From the NCBI GenBank assembly GCA_037127315.1, contig JBBBDQ010000346.1, forward strand, positions 6,286,501 to 6,350,500: a stretch of DNA of 64,000 bases. Direction: 5' to 3'. This DNA comes from Ascarosepion bandense (taxonomy: Eukaryota > Mollusca > Cephalopoda > Sepiida > Sepiidae). A model generated the notes under the pieces. It saw only the letters and a list, made by a program, of their open reading frames with translations. It did not search any database and had not been told where the DNA came from. The position numbers and the translations under genes were made by a program. Below, in pieces: positions 10,401 through 21,519 of this stretch; within the stretch, counting starts at the first letter, position 1; the number at the start of each line of letters is the position of its first letter.

Positions 10401-11070
10401 TTGATCAGAAAATTAAAGCAGGTAAACACTGAAAATTGCACGTGTATTTCTAGGAAAAATAATATCAAAGTACAAAAAAATATATATTACTATTTAAAAA
10501 CTGTAGTTGGTGTGTTAAGCTGAGACATTTTCAGCAGTTAAAATAAATGTTTAATTTTATGAGACAAATTTTTTGTTCGATTTAATATCGAAAGTGTTTC
10601 ATTAATTACACATTTTTATTAATGCCATTTCGAATTAAACAATATTAATACTTCCCTAATGAAACTGTTCTCGCAGAGTGATGACAATTAAGGATCAGTC
10701 ACTGAACCTAGCCGGCGGCCGCTTACATGAGCAAACTTTGCAAAGCGTTGTCCTACAGTTTCCGATGTAGGAATTCAATGCTACCGACGTGAGAAGAATT
10801 CTATTATTGGACCTATCTTGTTCGCTCATAATTTGGTTTTGTGTTTTTGTTGATTGAATGAAAACCGTATGGGGTTTGTTTGTAGGTGGAAGCCGTACGT
10901 TTTTATTGTCCGTTCAATAAAGTACGTTGAAGACGGGAGCCAGTTTGAAGAAATATCAAAGAATGGGGATCTCCAACCGTGACAAAATCTGTTTTAGTCT
11001 CTGCTTATGTTTGTTTTATGGAAACTGCAAAAACTGTAGGGGGTGAATAGGAAGAAGGGAATAGTTAATA
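10401..11070. other. Unassigned sequence
   Basis: The interval 10690-10990 is less AT-rich than its surroundings and contains an AATAAAGTACG that could be a polyadenylation signal. No frame or known repeat supports a gene. Confidence 0.3.
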
Positions 11071-11123
11071 GAAGAGACTAAAATGGCGAGTGAAAGTGAA
11101 AGTGAAAGAAAAGAACGAATGAT

Positions 11124-11168
<45 letters not shown>

Positions 11169-11239
11169 ACGGGATTAAAGAAATAACCAGAAGGAATGGA
11201 AGAAGTAACAACAGACAGAAATGTGAAATCTATGTAGAA

Positions 11240-11271
<32 letters not shown>

Positions 11272-12345
11272 ATGGGAACATGTAGATACGTAAGGTAAAC
11301 ATAGAATATAAAATAAAACTGAAAGAAACAGAAGAAAAAAGAATCCACAAAAGACAGTAGTGAAAATTGTATGCAGAAAAGAAAGAGAGAAAGACAGAAA
11401 AAAGGAAGGAAGGAAGGCAGGAAGGACGGAAGGAAGGCAGGAAGGAAGGAAAACATACAAACAAAGATATGGGACATATTTAGAAAGGAAAACTAAAAGA
11501 TAGTTTGGGGAAAATATTAAAGACTAAAACAAAGAAACAGAAGGAAAGAAAGAACCAATAAAAGACATAAGTGAAAAATCTATGAAGAAAGAAAGAAAGA
11601 AAAATATGCAAATATAAAGTATAGGGGAAATATTAAAAATGAAAAATAGTTTGGGGAAATATTTAAATAAAGAAACACTTGGGAAATGAGAAAGAAAGAA
11701 AGAAAGAAAGAAAGAAAACTATGCAAATATAAAGCATAGGGGAAATATTAAAAAATAACTGAAAAATATTTTGAGGAAATATTATAATAAAGAAAGAAAC
11801 ACGTGGAAAATAAGAAAGAAAGAAAGAAAGAAAGAAAAGCTGTAAAAATGGAATCATGGAAGAAAGGGAGAATTGCAAAGAAGAAATGACTTGCCAAAGA
11901 AGCGAAGAAATGGTTTTAAAAAAGAGGGAATAAGAAAGAAAGAATAAAAGAAAAATGCAGGAAAGTCGCAGGGAAGAAAAAGATATGAAAAACAAAAAAA
12001 CAAAAAAACAAAAACGAAAAGATTTCACTAGAAAGAAAGAAATTTGGAAGAAAAATTGCGATCAAAACGAAAAAGAAAGAAATGTAAAGTACGAACAGGA
12101 AAAAAATTCGAATCGCAGAAAGATAGTAAATTGTACGAAAATTTGGAAAAAAGAGAACGAAAAGAGAAAAAAAGAATGAAAAATTAAAAACAGGAAATTG
12201 TACGAAAAGTTGTAATTAAAAAAGAAAATAGACAGGGGAAAAATGAAAAGAAAGAAAGAAAAATTATAATAAAAATTGCAATCAAGAAAGAAAAGAGTAA
12301 ATTGAAAAGACTACAAAAGAACGAGCAAAGAAAAAAGGAAGAAGG
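11071..12345. repeat. Purine-biased tract built from (GA)n, (GAAA)n and (GGAA)n
   Basis: For about 1.27 kb the plus strand is almost entirely A and G. It includes (AG)n at 11126-11164, (GAAA)n at 11238-11271, (GGAA)n at 11404-11453 and further GAAA runs near 11690-11720 and 11815-11838. The long frames here translate only to low-complexity Lys/Arg/Glu or Phe/Ser/Leu strings and are not genes. Such mirror-like polypurine DNA can form triplex structures. Confidence 0.85.
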
Positions 12346-12520
12346 TTGTTATTTGGATCATGGATAAGATTGGAATTTGCTAAAAAAAATCATAAGAAAA
12401 AATTCAATACAATCCCAGGGGAGCTTGTAAGAGAAATTCTAATTTCAAATGAAGACACCGCCAAACAAAATGACGCTATATAAATGCAAAGATATCATGA
12501 AAATCTCGAATTTCTTATCC

Positions 12521-12825
12521 AAACTTATTTATAAATGGAACTTTGTCTCTCTGTGTGTGCGTGTCCATTGCCTATAGACTCCGAAACGGCTGAACCGATC
12601 TTCTTGAAAACTTACACAGATATACTATAAGCGCCTGCAAGTGTTCTTAGCTAGGTTGTGTGTCGAGGTACCCCCGATAAATATCGAAAATCGATAATCG
12701 AAAAAATCGGGTTAGAGAAGGAGTGGTCTGATTTTAATCAAATTTGATACACTCACAGACAAAGACACAAGAAACGATATTCAGAAGTTTGAAGTTTGAA
12801 GTTCTTACAATAGTGCAGAAAATCG

Positions 12826-12865
<40 letters not shown>

Positions 12866-13047
12866 GCAAGATGTTTGTGTGTGTGTCTGTTCATCTGTCT
12901 GTATGTCCTTTATACAAATCCACAATTTTTATCCGATTCTCACCAAACTTCACACAAATATTCTTTCGGCTGAGTCTGAGCTCCAGGACCATGGATTAGT
13001 TTTAAAGCTTTCATTACACCCGAGCAACGCCGGGCTATACTGCTAGT
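12521..13047 (+). mobile_element. Helentron-like non-autonomous element (HINE type)
   Basis: Full-length copy with the same two ends as the element at 7833 and high similarity throughout. The central (AT)n (12830-12861) is shorter. The terminal CCCGAGCAACGCCGGG hairpin and CTAGT end are intact. Confidence 0.65.
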
Positions 13048-13284
13048 TTACAATAAAATCTTTATCTTCCATGTCTTTATTCTTTCTCTTTATTAACCTT
13101 CTTTCCTTCTTGTTTATTTTTTGTTTTTTTGTTTTTTCTTCTTCTTTCGTGACAGCAAACGTTTACTTTTAAAACACGTCTCTTTATAATTCTTTCTTGC
13201 TTCATTTATTAAATACATTAAGTTTGTTTTCGGCTTACCTTTACAAGATTTCTAAAAATAGAATGTCGCTGTCATATAATGGCT

Positions 13285-13420
13285 GGTACTGTTCGATCAT
13301 CTCTTTCTAGGCTTGACAGCGTCCAAAAGTGTCCCCGCGTCTTTGGGGGTGATTATTTATTTCCCATCCTACAACTTCTTCCCCACAGACGAACGTGGCT
13401 AGCCTGTCGTTATTCTATCG
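13285..13420 (+). mobile_element. LINE family J fragment
   Basis: Decayed plus-strand segment related to the RT C-terminal region. It has an SRLDSVQK-like block followed by a LPHRR-like block, in the order seen in intact family J copies. A related fragment lies at 15935-16075. All frames are broken. Confidence 0.4.
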
Positions 13421-13739
13421 CTATTTAAAGATACAATGTTCTGAAGATCTATATTGCTTACCTCGAACGTATCTTGAAAACATGTTATTTCTTAACATAA
13501 CAGTGGAAAGGTACACGCTGCAAGAACGAACTCTGTAAAACCACCCAAAATAAATAAGAGTTTTTTTGGATGAGAAATTGTTCCAAATCTCCCATACTCA
13601 CCAGATTTAGCACTTACAATTTTTAATTTGTTTCGATTACTCGAATATTTCATAAGTAGTAAAAAATGCTAAACTAAAAAAGTTGTTTTTGTTTTTATAT
13701 AATTTCTAATAAAACGTAATAATTTTCAGGAAAAACCTC

Positions 13740-14400
13740 AATAGATTACTAATGCTACATCAACACCAGCTCACATTAGAGGATTGGAATCACCGTCTTC
13801 TATAATCATTAGCAGTTCCTCCTATTTGGCGGCGACGAAGATGGCTGAAAAATCTCAGACTACTCTTGAAGAGTTGTAAGCAGGAGTCACAGAAGAGTGT
13901 GGGTCGTATACGCGGCTGGGGAGTCGGACCTTTCTGACAGCACCTCGCAGTTCCTCTTCAGATTGACGGTTGTTCTCTAAAGTCTACCCTACTTCGAATG
14001 GTCCTGTGCCGGGAAAGTCGCTTTTCAGGCCTCAGGATCGATGTTGGTCTATGTCAGGTTTGTTTTCAACTAATCCTGGAGGCGTCATTTTGGGCCTTCG
14101 TATAGCCTCTAGTGAATTCTCCAAATAAGATGATATGAGGAAGTCGGATGATTCTAGACAGATCACCCACACATTAGATGTCATGATGAAAGATGGTAGT
14201 CTTAATGCCGGGGAGAGATGTCTGAGAGAGGACTTTGTTCTTAATGATGCGGTTCTCCCAACAGACGCAAAAGATCCTTTGAAGCTTCGTTTACTAAAAC
14301 TGCGCCAGACGTTTAATGTCCCGACAATACAAACTCTAGGCCTCGCCTCACAAGTGTACAGAACGCTGGAGCTGACCATTTTGTTTTTATGATGAGGTTA
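13740..14400. pseudogene. Unidentified coding-like remnant
   Basis: GC-richer sequence open on both strands in 14032-14392. The minus strand stays open for 115 codons and continues to about 13800 with only a few stops, while the plus strand is open from 14135 to 14392. No family was recognised in either direction, and which strand (if either) was coding is undecided. It may be a fragment of an unidentified transposon or an old host pseudogene. Confidence 0.3.
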
Positions 14401-14764
14401 TAATTACTGTTAAAGGACCTATGTGAGAACTTTCCGCTTTGATTTTTTTTTTTCTTTGGCAAGCTCTCTTTCTCGCAGGTGACATTATTTGAGATGCTGC
14501 TGCCAAGTTAAGGAATTTCATCGACGACATCTACCGGTTGTCCGTCTATGTTGATGTTGACGACCGGTGTTTCTTGTTTGAGAGTCGGCTAGATGAGGTG
14601 TTTTTTCTTTCCTGAAAAGGAATTGTTGTAAGACATTAAATACAAAGACAGTATTTCGTATAAATTGGCTTTTTTACAAACTGAAACCACATTTTTTAAC
14701 ATTAATTTTAGTGATTTAGTCAATGGCTAAAAAGTAACAAAACTGAAATTTCCTTCCGTTTACT

Positions 14765-15010
14765 TGCTTCCCCGACAGCTACAATCTTCAGGAGTTTAAA
14801 TGTAAAGTCAATAATCATCTCCTATCTTACTGACTTGCATCCTCTCTCTCATGCTGCTTTTTCTATTCACTCAACTCTCATCAGTATTCTCATACTTCTC
14901 ATACCCACTTCCTGACACACCCGTAACATGTCACTCTTTCTCATAACTTTTCTCATATGTAACCCCCTGCGCACCAGTGGCAGTAAACTGCCCTGCTTGG
15001 AGCTATATAA
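14765..15010 (+). mobile_element. LINE family J 3' end
   Basis: Carries the last residues of the frame (CFPDSYNLQ-like, FKCKVN-like), then the 3' UTR with GTAACCCCCTGCGCACCAGTGG and a diverged GCCCTGCTTGGAG. The 5' part is missing, as usual for dead-on-arrival LINE insertions. Confidence 0.65.
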
Positions 15011-15320
15011 TTATAACAAAAATCACAAAAGATTTACCGGAAAGAAGTTATATACGCTTCAAAATGATTTCAGGTGGGAGTTGCTGATTTTTATGAGATC
15101 GTTTACATGTCTGGCCAGCAAAGGGTTAATAAACGGACTAAACTAAAGGGAGGTTTGGGTAAAAACCGACTTACCCAGGTGACTATTTTAAAATTTGGCG
15201 CCAGTTAACGAATACAAATAACCGGATGAACGACAATTATTTATAAGGTCATCTGCTTACATCAAATGACACAGAACTAAGCGAAGTTTAATTCACAAAA
15301 AAATATAACCTCTTCACACA

Positions 15321-15930
15321 TGTTTTTTTATCATTTCACCCGAAGCAAGTCAGTATCGCCACTGATGTGCAGGGTGCTACATAAGAGAGCTAATGTTTTA
15401 GGCAGGAGGAGAGTGAAGACAAAGACAAACCAGCTACAGAGGGTGAAAGGGAATGGGCAAGAGAAGGACGTAAACACAGGAGTAAAGACAGTTGCAAAGG
15501 TAAATAGAAAGTAAAAGAACAAGATACACAGGATGATTTGGATGATTGGCTGGAGTTAAGTTGATTAGAGATGGGAATTGACTTTGCATTTAAATTCCTG
15601 GAGGTTGTAGCCGTCAGGAAAGCAAGTATATGGAAGGGATTTCCACAGGCGGGAATCGCGAGAAAAGAAGCTGATGGAGTAGAATTGTCGCCCGCATTTG
15701 GTTGATCTGTAAAAAAGTGGGACTTTGTTGCCAGTCTGGTTGCTCGAGCGAGTGAGCAACAGTTGCCTAATTTCGTCAGAGCAGTAGCCATGAAAATATT
15801 TATAGAAGAGACAGAGGGAAGCCACATCTCACCGATGAGAAAGTTGCTGGAGTTGAGCTGCCAGGTCGGGACCAATCAAACTACAGATTCTCCTTTGGAG
15901 CCTGTCAAGAACACTGAGACGAACAGCAGG
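15321..15930 (-). mobile_element. LINE family J, 5'-truncated copy
   Basis: Minus-strand copy ending in a poly(A) (poly(T) at about 15325-15331 on the plus strand) and the conserved 3' terminus with complement of CTGCACATCAGTGGCG. The frame shows SLCLFYKYFHG, SRLWKSLP and CFPDGYNLQEFKCKVN, the C-terminal region of a Jockey/I-like reverse transcriptase. Frameshifts split the frame, so it encodes nothing functional. Confidence 0.75.
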
Positions 15931-15934
15931 GGCG

Positions 15935-16075
15935 CCTGCAAGAGCGTTCAGTCTCCTCTTTCTAGGCTTGGTTGTGTTCAAAATCTTCTACGCAGTCTTA
16001 TGGCTGACGAATTATTTCCCACCCGACAACCCCTTCCTCAGAGATAAAACAACGAATGCCTGTCGCTACGTCGTC
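15935..16075 (+). mobile_element. LINE family J fragment, opposite orientation
   Basis: Plus-strand fragment with CTCTTTCTAGGCTTGG... resembling the fragment at 13285-13420. It directly abuts the reverse-strand copy at 15321-15930, giving a tail-to-tail arrangement of related LINE pieces. Confidence 0.4.
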
Positions 16076-16079
16076 GTTA

Positions 16080-16404
16080 TTCTCATGTAAAATATCCAGA
16101 CGAACTACTTGGCTTAGTCCTACGTTAACTGTTGGAACTCGCCGTTTTAAGCAACCAGTGAATTATCCATGATTCCTTCGTATTCTATTAAGAAGGAAAT
16201 TCTATTCTGGCAGATACGTTTCTGATATGTCCTGGAAAGGGATATATAGGTCTGAAACCTAAAGAAAAATGCGGTCGGAAGTGAAAAACAACGCCAAGAG
16301 ACGACACATACGTGATCAAGGAAAGTGTAAAATATGCTAGGAAGACATTATTCATTTCAATTAATTTGCACATGAGTATATATATCTATAAATATTTCTG
16401 AGAT
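16080..16404. other. Unassigned sequence
   Basis: Nothing recognised. Confidence 0.35.
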
Positions 16405-16530
16405 GTGGTATTGTGATTATTTACATTATTTACATTCTTCGAACTGTTGTCCTCATCTTTGTTGTCATATACACGACGTTTCGATCGTCGTTCGCTCTGA
16501 CCTTCTTCAGGTGATTGTAATTTTGAAAGA
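16405..16530 (+). repeat. Family H arm
   Basis: Single arm related to the inverted arms at 9206-9572, with ATTATTTACATT, TGTTGTCCTCATCTTTG, ACACGACGTTTCG and CTTCTTCAGGTGA blocks in the same order. No partner arm was found nearby. Confidence 0.5.
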
Positions 16531-16865
16531 ATCCCCTTTATTTCTGATATGTCCCAGAAAAAAAAATATATATATATTATTCTATGTAGCTAAGTAGTTT
16601 TGGCAATGTAACCGGGTAGAACAAACTAGCAAGTAGCCATAATGGACTGGTACTCGTCGTAGTCGTATACAGCATACTTTGGCGTTGCCTTATGCAATAG
16701 GCGTTTTCAATATGCATTCCAATAGGCGTAGTCCTAGGCATCCCCGCCTTAGTCTGTATTTATGGCTGACACCAGTCAATCATATTACTGTAAGGGGGAA
16801 CCAAGGTGTATGCATATTCATTCCATCAGTTTTAAAACGCGCAACTTTGTGAAACAGATTCCTTG
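16531..16865. other. Unassigned sequence
   Basis: A weak internal duplication of an AATAGGCGT motif near 16699 and 16729 is the only structure seen. Confidence 0.3.
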
Positions 16866-17310
16866 ATCCATACAATCTTAAACTCTTCATCTACCTAGGT
16901 ATGACGATAAACTATATTCGGCAGCAATGCATCTGATCGGTAGTTTTGAGGAGTATGGAACCACATCTTAATTACTGTTGTTCCTAGGTCCACCCAGACC
17001 CAGGTGATATGACCTGTTAGGGTTCCAGCAAAAGGAAATTAATTAACTCCCACACTTAGGCCAAAATACACTGAAAGTATAAAAATACATAAAAATATTA
17101 CTTTTAAAAAATACCAGCAAATCATTTAACTCTCGACAAAAACCCTCTTAACAAAAATACGTCAATGAAATCTGATCTACAAACTGATTTCTTACAAAGA
17201 ATTCATATTCTATTCATATGAACCTATGATAAAATTTTCTCATGCTTAGATAACCCATTGAGATTGATATGTCGTTAAAGAAAATAAAACAAACTAAATC
17301 AAAGCTTAAA
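16866..17310 (+). mobile_element. Dispersed repeat family B
   Basis: Uninterrupted copy: GGAACCACATCTTAA, ACCTGTTAGGGTTCCAGC, a run of AAAATATAAAAATACAT-like text, then GAGATTGATATGTCGTTAAA. It gives the order of blocks against which the SINE-interrupted copy at 2205-2930 can be read. Confidence 0.55.
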
Positions 17311-17597
17311 CTCTCCGTGTTGAGCGGAATCAGTTGTCTATCCTACATTTCCTCGTAATTTGCATTTTTGCCACCTCCACTTACTTCAATAAAACAGTCT
17401 CATTTACTAACTCTCTGCCTTGAGTAGCTCTTGTGGCTTTTACGGAATCAACAAGTAAAACGAAAGAATTCCTCCATTTAAACCCACTTCTTTTAGCCGT
17501 CTATCATTCTTCAATAACTTATTTCAATTCTTTCACTCATTCATTGTTTATTTCTTTCTTTCTTGGTATCAAGTTGGATTGTTTGTTTTTATTTCAG

Positions 17598-17762
17598 CCT
17601 CCAAGACAAAGAAAGGCGAAAAGCCTTGGCCGCTTTGTTTGCGATAACACTGTCACATCGGAAGCAGTTGATCAATCTCCTGAAAACCAAGCAGGAAGAA
17701 AACAGTTAAACGGAGAAAAGAACGAGACCATGTGGTGGGGGTTGAAGCTTACAATGTTGTTG
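17598..17762 (+). CDS. Candidate single host exon, unidentified protein
   Basis: This is the best host-exon candidate in the window. A pyrimidine-rich stretch ends in TTTTTATTTCAG at 17586-17597, a good 3' splice site. A 55-codon segment follows, open in one frame and exactly divisible by three, up to a possible 5' splice site (TTG|GTACAG, GT at 17763-17764). The translation starts PPRQRKAKSLGRF and is rich in Arg, Lys, Asn and Gln; no domain was recognised. It lacks repeat similarity to the rest of the window. No neighbouring exons were found, so it may equally be chance. Confidence 0.25.
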
Positions 17763-18003
17763 GTACAGATCGAATTTATCAATGATTGCAATGGTTTTAA
17801 ATCAATAAGATTTCGAGATTAACGAAAAGAAAACGAATTAGTCTGTCTTAATCTAACGTTAATATACAATAGAAATTTCGCGAAAGAATACGAAAATGTA
17901 GGTTTGTCATTGTTTCACATTTCCAGTACATACCTGTAGAAGACGCTGCGTCAATTTTATTTAAATGGGACAAAGCTTTTTTTTTTATAATTAGTTTTTA
18001 ACT

Positions 18004-18188
18004 CTCAAATAAAAGCTCCTAACAAATACAACTATCATATCAGCATATCGCATAGAACGTTTATCTTTCTTTAAAATAAACGAACTTTATTGGTTAGCTT
18101 AAGAAAGTTCTTTTATTTCAAGGAAAGATAATTGTTCTATGCGAAATGCTGATATGATAGTTGTATTTGTTAGGAACTTTTTATTTGA
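18004..18188. repeat. Foldback (inverted repeat) element with about 82-bp arms
   Basis: The left arm 18004-18085 and right arm 18107-18188 are near-perfect complements (CTCAAATAAAAGCTCC against GGAACTTTTTATTTGAG, and ATACAACTATCATATCAGCA against its complement). They are separated by about 20 bases. There is no coding capacity. It has the form of a MITE, but no terminal target duplication was confirmed. Confidence 0.8.
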
Positions 18189-18399
18189 GGATTAAGAAAT
18201 AATTTAAAAAAAGCAAGCTTTGAGATAAAATTGTAAAGCATTAATGAATTCTCAATATATAAATCAAATGCAAGAAAATATAATGCGTGGTTGCCAGCAA
18301 AAGGGAACAATCCAAAATTCAAATTGCAAATTGGGAGATACATAAATCAAATAAGTAAAATAATTTAAATATATCGTAAGTGTTTTAACATAGGACGAC

Positions 18400-19283
18400 A
18401 ATTGCGACACTAGAATTCGAAAGCGCATTGCGATAGCCAAAGATCCTCTGAAAAAGCTAAAATGCCATCCCATTAGCATGGGACAGGCTAGCCTCCCAGA
18501 GAGTAAAATACTACGCCTCCTTGGCCTTACACTCTCGGCGGACCTCAAATGGAATGACTATATTGAATCCATTGCCAAATCTGCTGCTATGAAAGTCGGC
18601 TCTCTGTGCAGGGCCCGGAAATTTTTCCCACCTGAAACTATTCTGCACATATACAAATCTACCATCCGCCCGTGTATTGAATATTGCTGCCATATCTGGT
18701 CGGGTGCCACTGCTGCTCTCCTTGGGCTTCTTGACAAAATACAAAGGAGGATCTGTAACGTGGTTGATACTAACTTGGCAGACCGGCTGCAGCCGCTCTC
18801 ACACCGGCGTGATGTAGCTTCCCTGTGCCTCTTCTACAAGTACTTTCATGGCTTCTGCTCCGCTGAGCTTAGATCACTGGTGCCGCCCAAGCACGAATTT
18901 ACACGAGATACTAGATTAGCAACTAGGTCCCACCCTTTTACAGTTAAACAAATAAGATGCAACCGTAAATTCTACTCCAACAGCTTCTTTTCTCGCGCTT
19001 CCCGCCTGTGGAACTCCCTTCCACAAGTCTGCTTTCCCGACAGTTACAATCTCCAGGTGTTTAAATGTAGGGTCAATAGACACCTCCTATCACACTAACT
19101 CTCTACTATTCTCACAACACTCTCATCTACCCAACCCTCATTCTCGGTATCCTCACCCGCCTATCACCCACACTCTGTTATTTCCTATATTTAACCAGCC
19201 TTTCTCCTCTCTACGTAGTCCCCTGCACAGTAGTGGCAGTGACATGCCTTGCTCGGGGTGAAACGCTTATAAAAAAAAAAAAA
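18400..19283 (+). mobile_element. LINE family J, best-preserved copy
   Basis: A 5'-truncated copy with the longest open frame of the family: 206 codons from 18478 to 19098, open upstream to about 18415. It contains ILRLLGLTLS, KSTIRPCIEYCCHIWSG, SHRRDVASLCLFYKYFHGFC and SRLWNSLPQ, the region after the catalytic YxDD in Jockey/I-like reverse transcriptases. The 3' UTR runs to GCCTTGCTCGGGGTGAAACG and poly(A) at 19271-19283. The reverse transcriptase catalytic motifs themselves are absent, so it is not autonomous. The good frame suggests recent insertion. Confidence 0.8.
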
Positions 19284-19359
19284 TGCAAAATCTAAGCAAA
19301 GCCGAAACAGAAAAAAATCTCATTATAATAAGGATGAGACTACTGAACTGCTATCAATT

Positions 19360-19543
19360 CTTCTTTTATGACAGCGAATGAATAGATGATAAAGAAACTA
19401 GAAGCAATATAATTGTGTTTCTACAGAAGGATTCTGAGGTGAACATAGACAGAAAATGTGAGAAACAACAAAGTTTTAGAGAAAATGTCGAGAAAAAAAA
19501 TTATCATCAGGGAATGACTGCTGAAATTTCTTCAGTACATAAT
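19360..19543 (+). mobile_element. LINE family R, part upstream of the Gypsy insertion
   Basis: A decayed frame resembling the C-terminal region of a second reverse transcriptase family (a TEGF.GEH-type block after KKLEAI-like residues). It runs up to the duplicated target CATAAT at 19538-19543 and resumes at 25296 on the far side of the Gypsy element. The reading frame continues through the junction when one target copy is counted. Confidence 0.6.
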
Positions 19544-20166
19544 TGTCAAGGTGGCATCCCCCATTCAACTGTTTGAACACTTCCTTCTACTATGTTGGGA
19601 CGCCCGCGCCTATTCGGCTATAATGGACTATTCCATTACTATGTAAAGTAACGGTGGCATCTACGGAAGGGAGTGCGCCGAGCAGCCGATCGACAAGTCA
19701 GTCGTAGACTTCCGGTGACGACCCGGAAGTACCCATTGCTCATACTACGTCTTACGACGGTTGGGACGATTAACCTTTATTCTTGTATTGGATACTAATA
19801 ACCTTTGTAAATGCTATTTTCACGGAATGCAATAATTAACCTATTCCTGTTGTTGAGTTATTTACTCTTACTCACGACATAACATACTATATATACTTCC
19901 CCTCACAAGAGGTTAGAAGAGATCAGCATAAAGCAGATCAGAGCAGATCAGCATGAAGCATAAGAGTGAATGGTAGAGATAGCCAAGATCGCTACCGTAC
20001 GACCATTGTAAGTCCCAATTCTAGTGTTACAACCTAAACCGTATTCATCGTTCTACTAACAGAGTCCCCAGTTTTTGTATTTTGCTGTGTTTAATATACA
20101 TGTTTATTTCCTATTTTGGTTTTTATTGCATTATTTCTTGCTGGACTCTTAACCGGGTCCACGACA
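19544..20166 (+). repeat. 5' LTR of Gypsy copy 1 (interrupted)
   Basis: Starts TGTCAAGGTGGCAT and ends CCACGACA. Without the nested element (19593-19884) and its 5-bp duplication it is about 326 bases, close to the 334-base LTR of copy 2. CTACCGTACGACCATTG, GTATTTTGCTGTGTTTAATA and CTTGCTGGACTCTTAACC are blocks shared by all LTR copies of this family. Confidence 0.9.
19593..19884 (+). mobile_element. Nested solo LTR of a different element
   Basis: A 292-base insertion beginning TGTTGGGACG and ending ACGACATAACA. It has the TG...CA ends of an LTR and is flanked by a 5-bp duplication TACTA (19588-19592 and 19885-19889). No internal coding region is present, so it is the product of LTR-LTR recombination. 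No second copy of this LTR is in the window. Confidence 0.8.
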
Positions 20167-20295
20167 AGTGGCGACGAAGAATCGAACAAGTTCACGCGGA
20201 AATATAATAAAAGAAGAAAAACATTGTCCCACGAAAAGTGACGACGAAATATTCAAAGGATTACGCGGAGATAAAGATTTTTTTCAACAGCAGTC
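20157..20295 (+). promoter_or_regulatory. Primer-binding site and duplicated LTR-junction units, Gypsy copy 1
   Basis: Two bases after the LTR end, TGGCGACGAAGAATCG (20169 on) is in the primer-binding position, where a tRNA 3' end would prime minus-strand synthesis; the tRNA was not identified. The junction itself is then repeated: GTCCACGACAAGTGGCGACG at 20157 and GTCCCACGAAAAGTGACGAC at 20226, about 69 bases apart, each followed by an ACGCGG block. Confidence 0.65.
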
Positions 20296-20452
20296 GCAAC
20301 CAGAAAAAACGACGAGGAAACTCAAGAATTCAAGTTTTTGAACTGCAGTCGTCATACGAAGTGGCGACAGGGTTAGTGGAAATATCTTCCTACATACCTT
20401 CGTAAAAAAAAGTTTTTCTTTTCTTTTCCTCACAGAAATAAGTTGAAATTAA

Positions 20453-21480
20453 ATGGATTTTCAAAAAGCAATTGTTGAACTTTTAAAAAAACAGTTCGAA
20501 TTCCAAGAAAGATTGGAAAAGAAACAAATAGAAATGCAGCAAAAAATGAAACCAGACACATGGAATTACTAGAATTAATACTAAAAGTGATAAACAACAA
20601 GGGACAGAACAACGTAAAAGAGTCTACATTTTCTTAGAACGCAATATGGAATTCAATTGAAAATTTCACATACTCTCCTGACAAGGATAAGCCCTTCGAA
20701 GAATACTTTAGAAGATACAAATATTTTTTTTTTAAATCAACTGCGAGACATGGTCAGACACAAAGAAATTGAGGTTATTAAGAAATTTGGGGACTTCAGA
20801 ACATACAAAGTTCGTTGACTATATATTGACTACATGTTGCCCAAAAAGACTAAGAATTAACTTTCGAGGAAGTAGTGAAATGCTTGACAGAACTGTTCAG
20901 CCCGAAGACCTTACTTTTCCATAAAAGATGGAAATGCTTCAAACTGACTAAGAATGTCTACGAAGACTACACCACATTCGCAGCAATTGTAAAAAAAACA
21001 CTGCGATGATTTTAAACTATCAGAGATTTCGTCAGACAATTTTAAATCAAGTGTTTATTTTTTGTGAAAGGACTAGTATCAACAAAAGACTCAGTAATGA
21101 GAAAAACAATTCTGACAAAACTGCTAAACGAGACAGAACTAAAATTGCAGAAAATAGCAGAAGATTGTCAGAGGTGTTTAAGCGTCACCAAAGACTCAAG
21201 GGACATAGAAGAATCGGGCATTGCACATATAAGCAAAGTTAACAAAACGGCAATTTTTTACCCTCCCCAACGAAAAAGCAAAACATAAATACACATTTTT
21301 ACCCTCCATAAACAAAAAATCAAAACAACTATGACTTCAAAAAGAAACCTCCCCCTAGTCCGTGTTATAGATGTGGACCTCTTACTGGTATAAATACTGC
21401 ATGTATCGATACAAAAACTGTTTATCATGTAACAGAATCAGACAATAAAGTTCTCATTGCAGAACTAGAACTGGAAACAT
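20453..21480 (+). pseudogene. Gypsy copy 1 gag, broken
   Basis: Begins at ATG 20453 (MDFQKAIVELL). Capsid-like text then continues through several frames: a FEEYFRRYK block near 20695, a helix-rich stretch to about 21240, and a CYRCG zinc-knuckle remnant at about 21361. At least three frameshifts interrupt it. Gag normally forms the particle that packages the element RNA. Confidence 0.75.
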
Positions 21481-21519
21481 AAGCAGGGTAAGAGCTGCCG
21501 AAACATGAGGACGGAGTAA

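Noticed and set aside
11078..12179. Long Phe/Ser-rich and Lys/Glu-rich open frames up to 128 codons
   Set aside because: They come from the purine-biased tract, which has few stop codons on one strand by composition.
14032..14392. Assignment of the two overlapping open frames to a named protein
   Set aside because: No motif was recognised on either strand; kept only as an unidentified coding-like remnant.
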